Origin: Chloroflexota bacterium
GTDB lineage: Bacteria > Chloroflexota > UBA5177 > JANWHV01
Assembly (NCBI GenBank): GCA_025924845.1
Contig: JAICHN010000104.1
Location: 1-12,700 of the forward strand
DNA length: 12,700 nucleotides
Direction: 5' to 3'
The position numbers and the translations under genes are program-made. Under the pieces are notes generated by a model. The model did no database searches. It had not been told where the DNA came from and worked only from the letters and a program-made list of their open reading frames with translations. Shown here piece by piece: positions 6,543 to 12,700 of the stretch (its first letter is position 1; each line of letters begins with the position of its first letter).

Positions 6543-7267
6543 CGGCCGGCGCCGTCGAACTTGTAGCCGACCCCACGCACGGTCTTCACGAAGGTTGGTT
6601 CGGCGGCGTCCACTTCTATTTTCTTGCGCAAGAGGCCGATATGCACGTCGACCACCCGCTCGTCACCCATGAAATCGTAGCCCCAGACGCGTTCGAGTAA
6701 TTGGGCGCGGGTGAAGACTAGGCCCGGTTTGGCGGCAAGCGTGCGCAAGATCTCGAAGTCGAGCGCGGTAAGCACTACTTCCTTGCCATGCACCGTCACC
6801 TGATGGCGCCCCGTATCAATGGTGATCGTGGGAAAGTGGAGGATGGGCGGCTCCGCGTCCGGCCCGCTGCTGCCGCGTCGGCTGCGGCGAAGCACGGCCT
6901 TGATGCGGGCCACCATTTCCCGGCCGCTGAAGGGCTTTGTCACGTAGTCGTCGGCGCCCACGGAAAGGCCGATCACCTTGTCGGTCTCCTCGGAGCGGGC
7001 AGTGAGCATAATGATCGAAACATCGGACTCCTGGTGGAGCAGTCGGCACACCTCAAGACCGTCGATCTCCGGCAGCAGGAGGTCCAGCACTACCAGGTGC
7101 GGCCGTACGGCGCGCGCCATATGCAGGGCGCTTCTCCCATCGGAGGCGGTCGTCACCTCATAACCTTCACGTTCCAGGTAGGCCTGCAGCAATCGTACAA
7201 TGCTGGCCTCATCGTCGACGATCAGAATGCGCGTGCCCTGGGCGGGCAGGGCTTCGATAGTGTTCAA
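6539..7267 (-). CDS. OmpR/PhoB-family response regulator
   Basis: This 242-residue two-domain transcription factor is the cognate partner of the overlapping kinase. The receiver domain (about 12-125) has the acidic pair Asp18-Asp19 (LIVDDE), phospho-acceptor Asp62 (VVLDLLLPEIDG), Thr89 (IIMLTAR) and Lys111 (YVTKPF), all conserved. A winged-helix DNA-binding domain (about 143-240) carries LTALDFEILRTLA, the ERVWGYDFMGDERVVDVHIGLLRKKI recognition segment and the VKTVRGVGYKF wing. The start is TTG at 7267 with GAGGAG nine bases ahead. It is divergent from the thiamine-uptake operon. Two copies of a roughly 20-bp motif upstream could be autoregulatory sites. The target genes are unknown. Confidence 0.95.
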   Translation of the reverse strand: MNTIEALPAQGTRILIVDDEASIVRLLQAYLEREGYEVTTASDGRSALHMARAVRPHLVVLDLLLPEIDGLEVCRLLHQESDVSIIMLTARSEETDKVIGLSVGADDYVTKPFSGREMVARIKAVLRRSRRGSSGPDAEPPILHFPTITIDTGRHQVTVHGKEVVLTALDFEILRTLAAKPGLVFTRAQLLERVWGYDFMGDERVVDVHIGLLRKKIEVDAAEPTFVKTVRGVGYKFDGAGR

Positions 7268-7286
7268 TGCGATTAGCTCCTCGTTC

Positions 7287-7343
7287 GCGAAATGTCACCC
7301 TTATGGTAACAGGAGCCCAGCATGCGTAAATTCGCCTTACGGT
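7287..7343 (-). promoter_or_regulatory. Twice-repeated 20-bp motif and promoter-like boxes before the response regulator
   Basis: On the plus strand, gcgaaatgtcacccttatggt (7287-7307) and gcgtaaattcgccttacggt (7324-7343) align with few mismatches and small gaps. The cores ccttatggt and ccttacggt start 36 bp apart. The second copy also contains the inverted repeat cgtaa/ttacg (7325-7329, 7337-7341). On the minus strand, TTTACG (7330-7325) and TACCAT (7308-7303) sit 16 bp apart as a weak -35/-10 pair, and both overlap the motif. This fits an operator controlling the two-component genes, perhaps autoregulation, but binding is inferred. Confidence 0.35.
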
Positions 7344-7407
7344 GATCGATCTCATACCCATGGCCACACGTTTGAGGTACACACCACCTCCATCCATTCG
7401 CCGATCA

Positions 7408-7416
7408 TGGTATAGT
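7408..7416 (+). promoter_or_regulatory. Extended -10 promoter for the riboswitch-controlled operon
   Basis: The sequence TGgTATAGT is an extended -10 element (TG at 7408-7409, TATAGT at 7411-7416, 5/6 to TATAAT). No clear -35 lies 17 bases upstream, which the extended -10 may compensate. Transcription would start near 7423, about 30 bases before the aptamer. Confidence 0.5.
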
Positions 7417-7449
7417 GAAGGTGGACCATACTTTTCGTTGCGAAGGTCC

Positions 7450-7542
7450 GCCGCTAGGGGTGCGCTGCGTGCGCTGAGAGCCGGCTTGAAGCCGTCAACC
7501 CTCCGAACCTGATCCGGTTAGTACCGGCGAAGGGAAGCCGCA
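7450..7542 (+). ncRNA. TPP riboswitch aptamer (THI box)
   Basis: The THI-box signature is present in order: aggggtgc (7456-7463), the GCGC/GCGC stem around a TGCGT loop (7462-7474), CTGAGAG (7474-7480), an extra stem CGGCT/AGCCG, then ACCC (7498-7501) pairing with GGGGT, gaacctgatc, the CCGG/CCGG stem (7514-7527) and gaagggaag (7529-7537). P1 closing is short (GCT/AGC). It should bind thiamine pyrophosphate and lower expression of the downstream uptake genes when the vitamin is plentiful. This is the strongest evidence for the function of the transporter. Confidence 0.95.
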
Positions 7543-7560
7543 ACGGCGCTCTTGAGATTT

Positions 7561-7623
7561 GGGCCGCCGGCTCCCGCATTCGGGGACCGGCGGCCCTTCG
7601 CGTTCGGCGGCTTGCCGCGGGGG
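7561..7623 (+). promoter_or_regulatory. Putative riboswitch expression platform (hairpins and alternative pairings up to the ribosome site)
   Basis: A perfect 10-bp stem, gggccgccgg (7561-7570) with ccggcggccc (7587-7596), encloses a nested stem (7572-7576 with 7581-7585). No U-tract follows, so it is not a classical terminator. A smaller stem, gcggc (7607-7611) with gccgc (7614-7618), ends directly against the GGGGG (7619-7623) ribosome site. GCGGCTT (7607-7613) is also fully complementary to AAGCCGC (7535-7541) at the 3' end of the aptamer. CTCCCGC (7571-7577) can pair with the ribosome site GCGGGGG (7617-7623). These exclusive options suggest translational control; the mechanism is inferred. 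Confidence 0.5.
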
Positions 7624-7632
7624 AACGCGCTC

Positions 7633-8433
7633 ATGTCCACACCGATTATCACTGTCGATCGAGTCACTCGCACTTTCGCCCAGTCGCGCGCCTCTCCGCT
7701 CCTTGCCCTGGGCGGCGTGTCGTTCACCGTAGCGGAGCGCGAATTCGTCAGCCTGGTTGGCCCTAGCGGCTGCGGAAAATCGACCCTCCTCCGTCTGCTC
7801 GCCGGCCTGGATTCACCCACCAGCGGCGAGTTGCGCGTAGGGGACGCCGCGCCGGGCAAACTGCTGGGTGTTTGTGGGTACATGCCCCAACGCGATCTCC
7901 TCATGCCCTGGCGCTCGGTGCTCGACAACGCCATTGTTGCCCTCGAGCTGGCCCATGTACCGCGCGCCGAGGCCCGACGCCAGGCCCGCGCCCTGCTCGA
8001 TGTCTTTGGGCTGAGCGGCTTCGAGCATGTCTCGCCCACTACGCTGTCCGGCGGTATGCGGCAGCGGGTGTCGTTGCTCCGTACCGTGCTGGCCGGGAAA
8101 CGGCTGTTGCTGCTTGATGAGCCGTTCGGCGCCCTTGACGCCATCACGCGCGCCGACCTGCACGAATGGCTGTCCGCCCTGCTCGAACGATTGGCGGCGA
8201 CCACGATCCTGGTCACGCACGACCTCGATGAGGCCGCCTATCTTTCCGATCGGGTCTATATTATGTCATCTCGTCCGGGGCGTATCGTCGCCGCGGTAAG
8301 TATCGACCTGCCGCGTCCGCGACCCTACGACATCACCGCCACGGCGGAGTTCGCGGCGATCAAGCGCTCCCTGTTGGGAGCGCTCCGCACCGCCCGCCGC
8401 GAGGCGTCGGAACCGGAACGAGAGATGGGATGA
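7633..8433 (+). CDS. thiZ: Thiamine-precursor ABC importer, ATPase subunit (ThiZ-like)
   Basis: This 266-residue ATPase powers uptake through the next-encoded permease. Motifs are Walker A GPSGCGKST (43-51), Q-loop Gln86 in GYMPQRDLLMPWRSVLDN, signature LSGGMRQR (138-145), Walker B LLLLDEP (158-164), D-loop GALD and switch His196 (VTHDLDEA). The MPQRDLLMPW wording is typical of the nitrate/sulfonate/pyrimidine-precursor importer group. The frame is open upstream to a TTG at 7552, but that would place the regulatory hairpin inside the gene, so ATG 7633 (GGGGGA about 8 bases ahead) is preferred. The gene lies under the TPP riboswitch and overlaps the permease start by ATGA. Without the riboswitch it could not be told from sulfonate or nitrate importers; the symbol rests on context. 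Confidence 0.9.
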   Translation: MSTPIITVDRVTRTFAQSRASPLLALGGVSFTVAEREFVSLVGPSGCGKSTLLRLLAGLDSPTSGELRVGDAAPGKLLGVCGYMPQRDLLMPWRSVLDNAIVALELAHVPRAEARRQARALLDVFGLSGFEHVSPTTLSGGMRQRVSLLRTVLAGKRLLLLDEPFGALDAITRADLHEWLSALLERLAATTILVTHDLDEAAYLSDRVYIMSSRPGRIVAAVSIDLPRPRPYDITATAEFAAIKRSLLGALRTARREASEPEREMG

Positions 8434-9314
8434 GCAGCATGCCAAGCCTGGACCAGAGCACGATTAAGCCCGAGCGCGCCGCCCAATCCGGCCGCGTGGC
8501 GGACGATCGAGTGCGTAGCGCGGCGCGCTATGCCGCGGTCCCCTGGTTCCGGGCGGGTTGGTTGATCTCCCTCTTGATCGTGGCGGCGCTGCTCGGCGCC
8601 TGGCAAGGGGCGATCGTGCTCCTCCACCTGGAGTCCTATATCCTCCCGGCGCCGCTGGACGTGGTGCGAGCCTTCACCCTCCATGATACCCAGTCACTGA
8701 TCTTGAACAACGTTGATATCACGATCGAGGAGGCGCTGGCCGGCTTTGTCGCCTGTCTGGTGGTGGGCGTTGCGCTGGCCGTGCTGATGTTCAGTTCCCG
8801 CGTACTGCGCGATGCCCTCTATCCGCTGCTGATTGCCTCGCAGGCCATCCCCACGATCGCCATCGGCGCGGTGCTGGTCATCGCTCTGGGCTACGGACCG
8901 GCGCCCAAGATCGTGGTGGTCATCCTCTACTCATTCTTCGCGGTAACGGTAAGCGTCTACGACAGCTTACTCACCCTCGACCCCGAGTTGCCCGCCTTGC
9001 TCCGCACGCTCGGCGCTTCACCGTGGCAGGTATTGCGGATCGCCCGGATTCCCGCTGCCCTGCCGGGCTTTTTCACCGGCGCCAAGTTGGCCGTGGCCTA
9101 CAGTGTGTCGGGCGCCATTTATGGGGAATGGGTGGGATCTACAGGCGGCCTGGGTTATGCCCTGCAGATGGCATCAAACGCCATGGAAGCCCCTACCGTG
9201 CTCGCCATCGTGGTCGTGATGGCCGCGCTCAGCCTCGTTGCCTTCGCCGCCGTTGCCGTCCTGGAACGGTTTGCCACGCCCTGGGCGCGTAGGCGCCCCC
9301 CGGAAAAGGAGTAA
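8430..9314 (+). CDS. thiX: Thiamine-precursor ABC importer, permease subunit (ThiX-like)
   Basis: This 294-residue membrane protein of the BPD_transp_1 family forms the channel of the importer. A polar N-terminal tail of about 40 residues precedes roughly six membrane segments (about 44-63, 101-121, 132-153, 160-177, 212-230, 256-279). The cytoplasmic EAA loop that docks the ATPase is LLRTLGASPWQVLRIARIPAALP (190-212). The start ATG 8430 overlaps the ATPase stop (ATGA); ATG 8439 is an alternative start. The binding-protein gene begins 7 bases after its TAA. Assignment to pyrimidine-precursor uptake follows from the riboswitch and from the THI5/NMT1-like neighbour. Confidence 0.9.
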   Translation: MSSMPSLDQSTIKPERAAQSGRVADDRVRSAARYAAVPWFRAGWLISLLIVAALLGAWQGAIVLLHLESYILPAPLDVVRAFTLHDTQSLILNNVDITIEEALAGFVACLVVGVALAVLMFSSRVLRDALYPLLIASQAIPTIAIGAVLVIALGYGPAPKIVVVILYSFFAVTVSVYDSLLTLDPELPALLRTLGASPWQVLRIARIPAALPGFFTGAKLAVAYSVSGAIYGEWVGSTGGLGYALQMASNAMEAPTVLAIVVVMAALSLVAFAAVAVLERFATPWARRRPPEKE

Positions 9315-9321
9315 GTACCCG

Positions 9322-10329
9322 ATGAACTCTCGTGTACCCGGTTTTCTTGTTCGCGTCGTGCCGACTATCGCCCTCGTACTGGGCGCTCTGGCCGCGCCGG
9401 CAGTCCCGGCCGGCCGGGCGGCCTCGCCGCATAAGGTGACGCTCTGGCTGGATTGGTATCCGAACTCGGATCACGCCGGGATCTATGTGGCCATGGCCAA
9501 AGGATATTATGCGGCGGCGGGCCTGCAGGTGAAGGCTCAGGTGCCTGCCGGCGCCGCTGACGCCCTGAAACTGGTCACCCATGGCAACGGTGACATCGCC
9601 ATCTCCTACGAATCGTCGGTGCTCCTGGCCCGCGACAAGGGCATTCCGGTCACCGCGACTGCCGCCATCGTGCAAAAGCCGCTCAACGCCGTGCTGGCCC
9701 TGGCGAGCACGGGCATAACGCGGCCTCGCCAATTGGTAGGGCACACGGTGGGCGTGGCGGGCGACCCGAGCGATTATACCGACCTCAAGGCATTGCTCAG
9801 CCATGATGGTGGCGACTACGGCAAGGTAAAGATCGTGAACGTGGGCTATAATCTGCTTCCCGCTCTCCTCGCGCACCGCGTGGACGCGATCATCGGCGCC
9901 TACTGGACCTGGGAGGCGTTGCAGGCGGCCCAAAAGGGCGTGAAGGTGAATATCATGCGCCTCGACCAATGGGGCGTGCCCACCTACAACGAGTTGGTCT
10001 TCGTTACGGGCCCTACCCAGTTGAAAAGCGAGCCGGACGTACTGCGCGCTTTCCAGCGCGCCACCTTCCGCGGCTACGCCTACGCGGCGGCCCACCCCGC
10101 CCAGGCAACAGCCATCCTTCTCAGGGCGCCTGGCGTGCTCTCCACCAGCGCCCCGCTCATCGAACACAGCATCAAGCTGCTTGGGCCGCTCTTCGCCGAT
10201 AGCCATGGGCGCTACGGCACGATCACGCCCGCCAAGTGGCAAGCCTATGCCAACTGGATGACCGCCGGCCGTCTGCTCCCGGACCATCTGAATGTGACAA
10301 AGGCGCTCACCACGTCCCTCTTGCCCTGA
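9322..10329 (+). CDS. thiY: Pyrimidine-precursor binding protein, NMT1/THI5-like (ThiY-like)
   Basis: The 335-residue substrate-binding protein belongs to the NMT1/THI5-like group. A signal peptide (basic RVPGFLVR, hydrophobic 12-29) precedes VTLWLDWYPNSDHAGIYVAMAKGYY (39-63), the family opening block. GNGDIAISYESSVLLARDKGIPV (about 89-111) and VGVAGDPSDY complete the typical lobe-1 pattern. In known ThiXYZ systems ThiY binds formylaminopyrimidine, a salvage intermediate for the HMP half of thiamine; the ligand here is inferred. No lipobox Cys is present, so the protein is predicted soluble after cleavage near AGRAA rather than a lipoprotein. The frame is open upstream, but ATG 9322 with AAGGAG (9306-9311) ten bases ahead is clearly the start. 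It is the last gene of the riboswitch operon; no TenA or thiamine-synthesis gene follows. Confidence 0.9.
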   Translation: MNSRVPGFLVRVVPTIALVLGALAAPAVPAGRAASPHKVTLWLDWYPNSDHAGIYVAMAKGYYAAAGLQVKAQVPAGAADALKLVTHGNGDIAISYESSVLLARDKGIPVTATAAIVQKPLNAVLALASTGITRPRQLVGHTVGVAGDPSDYTDLKALLSHDGGDYGKVKIVNVGYNLLPALLAHRVDAIIGAYWTWEALQAAQKGVKVNIMRLDQWGVPTYNELVFVTGPTQLKSEPDVLRAFQRATFRGYAYAAAHPAQATAILLRAPGVLSTSAPLIEHSIKLLGPLFADSHGRYGTITPAKWQAYANWMTAGRLLPDHLNVTKALTTSLLP

Positions 10330-10341
10330 AGGTTACATAGG

Positions 10342-10387
10342 GTTCAGGTTGGAGCGCGGGCCGGGCGGCCCGCGCTCCAACCTGAAC
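10342..10387 (+). terminator. Perfect 21-bp inverted repeat ending the thiamine operon
   Basis: The left arm (10342-10362, beginning gttcaggttgg) and right arm (10367-10387, ending ccaacctgaac) are exactly complementary around a gggc loop, starting 13 bases after the ThiY-like stop. The hairpin is extremely stable but has no U-tract on either side. It may act as a Rho-independent-like terminator, a barrier to 3' exonucleases, or be a dispersed palindromic repeat. Confidence 0.6.
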
Positions 10388-10455
10388 AGGGCTGCCGTGC
10401 GTACGTGGACCGAGCCGCGCCACCGCCCGACCGGAGAGGCCCAGCGCCGGCGACT

Positions 10456-10493
10456 GCCGTGTATTTGCGGTCCGCACGCCGCAGATACCCGGC
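10456..10493 (+). promoter_or_regulatory. Hairpin in the leader of the debranching enzyme gene
   Basis: Arms gccg-t-gtatttgcgg (10456-10470) and ccgcagatac-c-cggc (10479-10493) form 14 pairs (one G-U) interrupted by one t/c mismatch, around an 8-base loop, and end 28 bases before the ATG. A -10-like GATAAAGT (10503-10510) follows. The hairpin may be a second transcription end or an operator-like palindrome. Function is not shown. Confidence 0.35.
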
Positions 10494-10521
10494 GTGACCG
10501 GCGATAAAGTACCATCAATGC

Positions 10522-12537
10522 ATGAGCCATTTGAGCGATTCCCTGGTCCACTTCGGCCGCGAGGTGTGCGGTGATCCGGGCGCCGCGCTTCGTCGGGAGT
10601 GGCTGATCACCAATGGTTGGGGCGGCTATGCCTCCTCTACGATCATCGGGGCGAATACCCGCACCTATCACGGCTTGCTGGTCGCCGCGCTCCAGCCTCC
10701 GGTGGCGCGCGCCGTGTTGGTCGGTGGATTGGTGGTATGGGCGTCGGTGCGCGGCGTGCGGTTCCCCCTGGAAACGCATGAGTACTACGACGGCACCCTC
10801 GAGCCTACCGGCTATAAGCATCTGCAATCATTCCATCTGGAAGGGCAGCTTCCGGTCTGGCGTTACGCCCTGGACGATGCCTTACTGGAGCGCAGGCTCT
10901 GGATGGTCAACGGCGCAAATACTACCTACATTACCTATCGCGTACTCCAGGCCGTGAGCAACGTTGAACTGGAAGTCACCCCTCTGATCACCTACCGAGA
11001 TTTTCACCACGCAAGCGGCGCCCCGGACGTACAACCGGCGGTTGAGGCGATAGACCACGGGGTACGAGTGCGCTTTGGCGCCGGTGCCCAGCCCTATCAG
11101 GTATTGCTGCCCGGCGCCGAATACCAGGCGGGAGGTGATTGGTACTGGAACGTGCGTTTCCGCGAGGAGACCGCGCGCGGACTCGGTGACCGCTCCGAGC
11201 TGTTTGTTCCGGGCCGCTTCACCATTTCACTCGACCCCGGCGCCGACTGCGCGCTCATTTTCAGTGCCGAAGCAACCGTGGACCTGGATGCCGGGCAGGC
11301 GCGCGCCCGCGCCGAAGAACGGCAGCGAGACCTCTTACGTAAAGCTGAGGCGGAAAGCGCCTCGCCGATGGTGCGCGGCTTGATCCTCGCCGCCGATCAA
11401 TTTCTGGTCGCTCGGCAGCCGGCGCCCGGTGAGGATCAGGCCGAGACGGGTGGCACAGTGATCGCGGGCTATTACTGGTTCAACGATTGGGGCCGCGACA
11501 CCATGATCTCCCTTCCCGGCCTTACCCTGCCCACGGGGCGCTCCGATGAGGCGGCGCGTATCCTACGCACTTTCGCCCGCTACGTAAAAGACGGCCTTCT
11601 GCCCAATAACTTTCCCGATCGCTCCGGCCAGATCCCCGGCTATAACACCGCCGACGCCACGCTGTGGTTCGTGCTCGCCATTGATGCCTATCACAGGGCA
11701 ACCGGTGACCGCGCCCTGGTCGACGAACTGCTGCCCGTCCTTTGTCGGATCGTGGCGGCGCATGAAGCCGGCACGCGCTACCACATCGGAGTCGATGCCA
11801 GGGATGGGCTGCTCCATGCCGGTGAGCCGGGAGTCCAGCTTACCTGGATGGATGCCAAAGTGGGCGACTGGGTGGTGACGCCTCGGATTGGGAAGCCCGT
11901 GGAGATTAATGCACTGTGGTACAACGCGCTGTGTTGCATCGCGGCGTTCCTTAAGGAACGGCAAGATTCGGACGCCGAGCGGTTGCAGGCGCTGGCGGAA
12001 CGCACGCGCGCCGGCTTTCAAGCTCGCTTCCTCAGTCCAGGCCGGAAGGGATTGGCCGATGTATTGGATGGGCCTGAGGGGGATGACTGGTCGATTCGCC
12101 CGAACCAGATCTTCGCGGTCAGCCTTCCTCACCGTATCCTCGATCCCACCGATGAGGCGGCGGTGGTTGAGGTGGTGGGCCAATACCTCCTTACCAGCTA
12201 CGGACTGCGCTCGCTGAGCCCCAACGACCCTGCATACCAGGGTCACTACGGCGGGGACGTGAGGGCGCGCGACGGTGCCTATCACGAGGGTACCGCCTGG
12301 AGTTGGTTGCTCGGCCCCTATGCCGAGGCGCACTTCCGGGTGCATGGCGATGCTGCCGCCGCGCTCGCCTGGTTGGCACCGCTGCGAGACCATTTGGCCG
12401 ACGCCGGACTGGGCAGCATCTCCGAAATCTTCGACGGTGACGCACCGCACCTGCCGCGTGGCTGCATCGCCCAGGCGTGGAGCGTGGCCGAGACTCTGCG
12501 TGTATGGCGGATGCTCGAGGAGCGGACAACGCCATAA
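10522..12537 (+). CDS. Amylo-alpha-1,6-glucosidase / glycogen debranching enzyme (GH133, archaeal type)
   Basis: This 671-residue enzyme hydrolyses alpha-1,6 branch glucose left on glycogen or limit dextrin and acts in cytoplasmic glycogen breakdown. The N-terminal domain (about 18-240) has the family opening REWLITNGWGGYASSTI and GANTRTYHGLLVA. The C-terminal (alpha/alpha)6 domain (about 280-665) carries YYWFNDWGRDTMISLPGL (317-334), NNFPD...YNTADATLWF (362-383), the TWMDAKVGDW block (441-450) with GKPVEINALWYNAL (457-470), and QGHYGG...GAYHEGTAWSWLLGPY near 580. Length is usual for the archaeal/bacterial GDE type, which lacks the transferase half of the eukaryotic enzyme. The start is ATG 10522. 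No Shine-Dalgarno is visible, and a -10-like GATAAAGT about 12 bases ahead suggests a very short or absent leader. No other glycogen gene lies in the window. Confidence 0.93.
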   Translation: MSHLSDSLVHFGREVCGDPGAALRREWLITNGWGGYASSTIIGANTRTYHGLLVAALQPPVARAVLVGGLVVWASVRGVRFPLETHEYYDGTLEPTGYKHLQSFHLEGQLPVWRYALDDALLERRLWMVNGANTTYITYRVLQAVSNVELEVTPLITYRDFHHASGAPDVQPAVEAIDHGVRVRFGAGAQPYQVLLPGAEYQAGGDWYWNVRFREETARGLGDRSELFVPGRFTISLDPGADCALIFSAEATVDLDAGQARARAEERQRDLLRKAEAESASPMVRGLILAADQFLVARQPAPGEDQAETGGTVIAGYYWFNDWGRDTMISLPGLTLPTGRSDEAARILRTFARYVKDGLLPNNFPDRSGQIPGYNTADATLWFVLAIDAYHRATGDRALVDELLPVLCRIVAAHEAGTRYHIGVDARDGLLHAGEPGVQLTWMDAKVGDWVVTPRIGKPVEINALWYNALCCIAAFLKERQDSDAERLQALAERTRAGFQARFLSPGRKGLADVLDGPEGDDWSIRPNQIFAVSLPHRILDPTDEAAVVEVVGQYLLTSYGLRSLSPNDPAYQGHYGGDVRARDGAYHEGTAWSWLLGPYAEAHFRVHGDAAAALAWLAPLRDHLADAGLGSISEIFDGDAPHLPRGCIAQAWSVAETLRVWRMLEERTTP

Positions 12538-12700
12538 TGCTCAGGGCAAGACCTGCTGTTAAGCGGACGTGATAAGGTGAAATGGACTACAGTGAAAATG
12601 CATCCTCTCGGTATCTATCGCCGCTTTCCTCCCTACGAACCTTGGCGGCGCGGCGCTATCCGCTTGACAGCGGCCACAAGATCGCTAGGATCAGGGTAAG
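12538..12700. other. Right-edge spacer with an outward promoter
   Basis: No convincing gene is seen in this stretch. ATG 12582 (AAGG four bases ahead) opens a frame that runs off the window, and GTG 12592 opens a 35-codon frame closing at 12699. Neither peptide is recognisable. They compete for the same DNA, and the promoter below overlaps both. Confidence 0.4.
12664..12691 (+). promoter_or_regulatory. Consensus-like promoter reading out of the window
   Basis: A perfect -35 TTGACA (12664-12669) is followed after 16 bases by TAGGAT (12686-12691), a 4/6 match to -10. Transcription would begin close to 12698 and serve a gene to the right of the window. Confidence 0.4.

Larger units (their letters stand above)
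7268..7632. other. Divergent regulatory region between the two-component pair and the thiamine operon
   Basis: These 365 bases carry no gene. From left to right they hold the regulator promoter and repeat region, an extended -10 promoter (7408-7416), the TPP aptamer and its expression platform. All are listed separately. Confidence 0.7.

Noticed and set aside
7552..7632. Upstream TTG start for the importer ATPase
   Set aside because: It would translate through the riboswitch hairpin and adds a Gly/Pro/Arg-rich stretch absent from the family; ATG 7633 begins where homology begins.
9229..10287. 352-codon open frame antisense to the binding protein
   Set aside because: It is a complementary-strand shadow of a strongly supported gene, typical of GC-rich DNA, with no domain signal.
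11563..12450. 295-codon open frame antisense to the debranching enzyme
   Set aside because: It is a shadow frame with no recognisable motif, lying opposite conserved catalytic blocks.
1..12700. Phage defence, toxin-antitoxin, CRISPR, integrase or transposase content
   Set aside because: No gene, repeat array or terminal inverted repeat of these kinds was found; the genes are metabolic, regulatory and envelope functions.

Overview
The window is GC-rich bacterial chromosome (roughly 60-65% GC by eye). It is densely coded, with GTG and TTG starts common. No phage, transposon, CRISPR, tRNA or rRNA signal was found. The organism cannot be named from this sequence. Several features fit a Chloroflexota-like or other high-GC environmental lineage: a TPR fragment like those ending large regulatory ATPases, an archaeal-type glycogen debranching enzyme, and FG-GAP propeller and cupredoxin exported proteins. 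That placement is a weak inference.

Left part (1-4880, all minus strand): reading leftwards there is an exported protein of seven FG-GAP-like repeats, broken by a one-base frameshift in a G5 run and preceded by a 35-codon small ORF with a very good ribosome binding site. Next comes a 379-base spacer with a sigma70-like promoter and a hairpin. It is followed by a lipoprotein cupredoxin with Gln where Met is usual among the copper ligands, a GT-A fold glycosyltransferase, and a P1-family (DmpA-type) self-processing peptidase that starts one base after the glycosyltransferase stop. The last three may form one transcript.

Middle (5045-7267): a short plus-strand TPR protein, probably the surviving C-terminal end of a larger regulator, converges on an OmpR/PhoB-type response regulator and sensor kinase pair. 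The pair is minus strand and its genes overlap by ATGA. A roughly 20-bp motif occurs twice upstream of the regulator and may be an operator.

Right part (7400-10393, plus strand): an extended -10 promoter, a TPP (THI-box) riboswitch and a complete three-gene ABC importer (ATPase, permease, NMT1/THI5-like binding protein) form a thiamine-precursor uptake operon. Its leader has alternative pairings that could act as the expression platform, and the operon ends at a perfect 21-bp inverted repeat. A second hairpin lies before a full-length GH133-type glycogen debranching enzyme (10522-12537). The final 160 bases hold no convincing gene but carry a consensus-like promoter pointing out of the window.

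Most genes belong to known families. No clearly new multi-gene system is visible. The best leads are the riboswitch expression platform, the Gln-ligand cupredoxin, the frameshifted seven-blade propeller with its small upstream ORF, and the repeated motif in front of the two-component pair.
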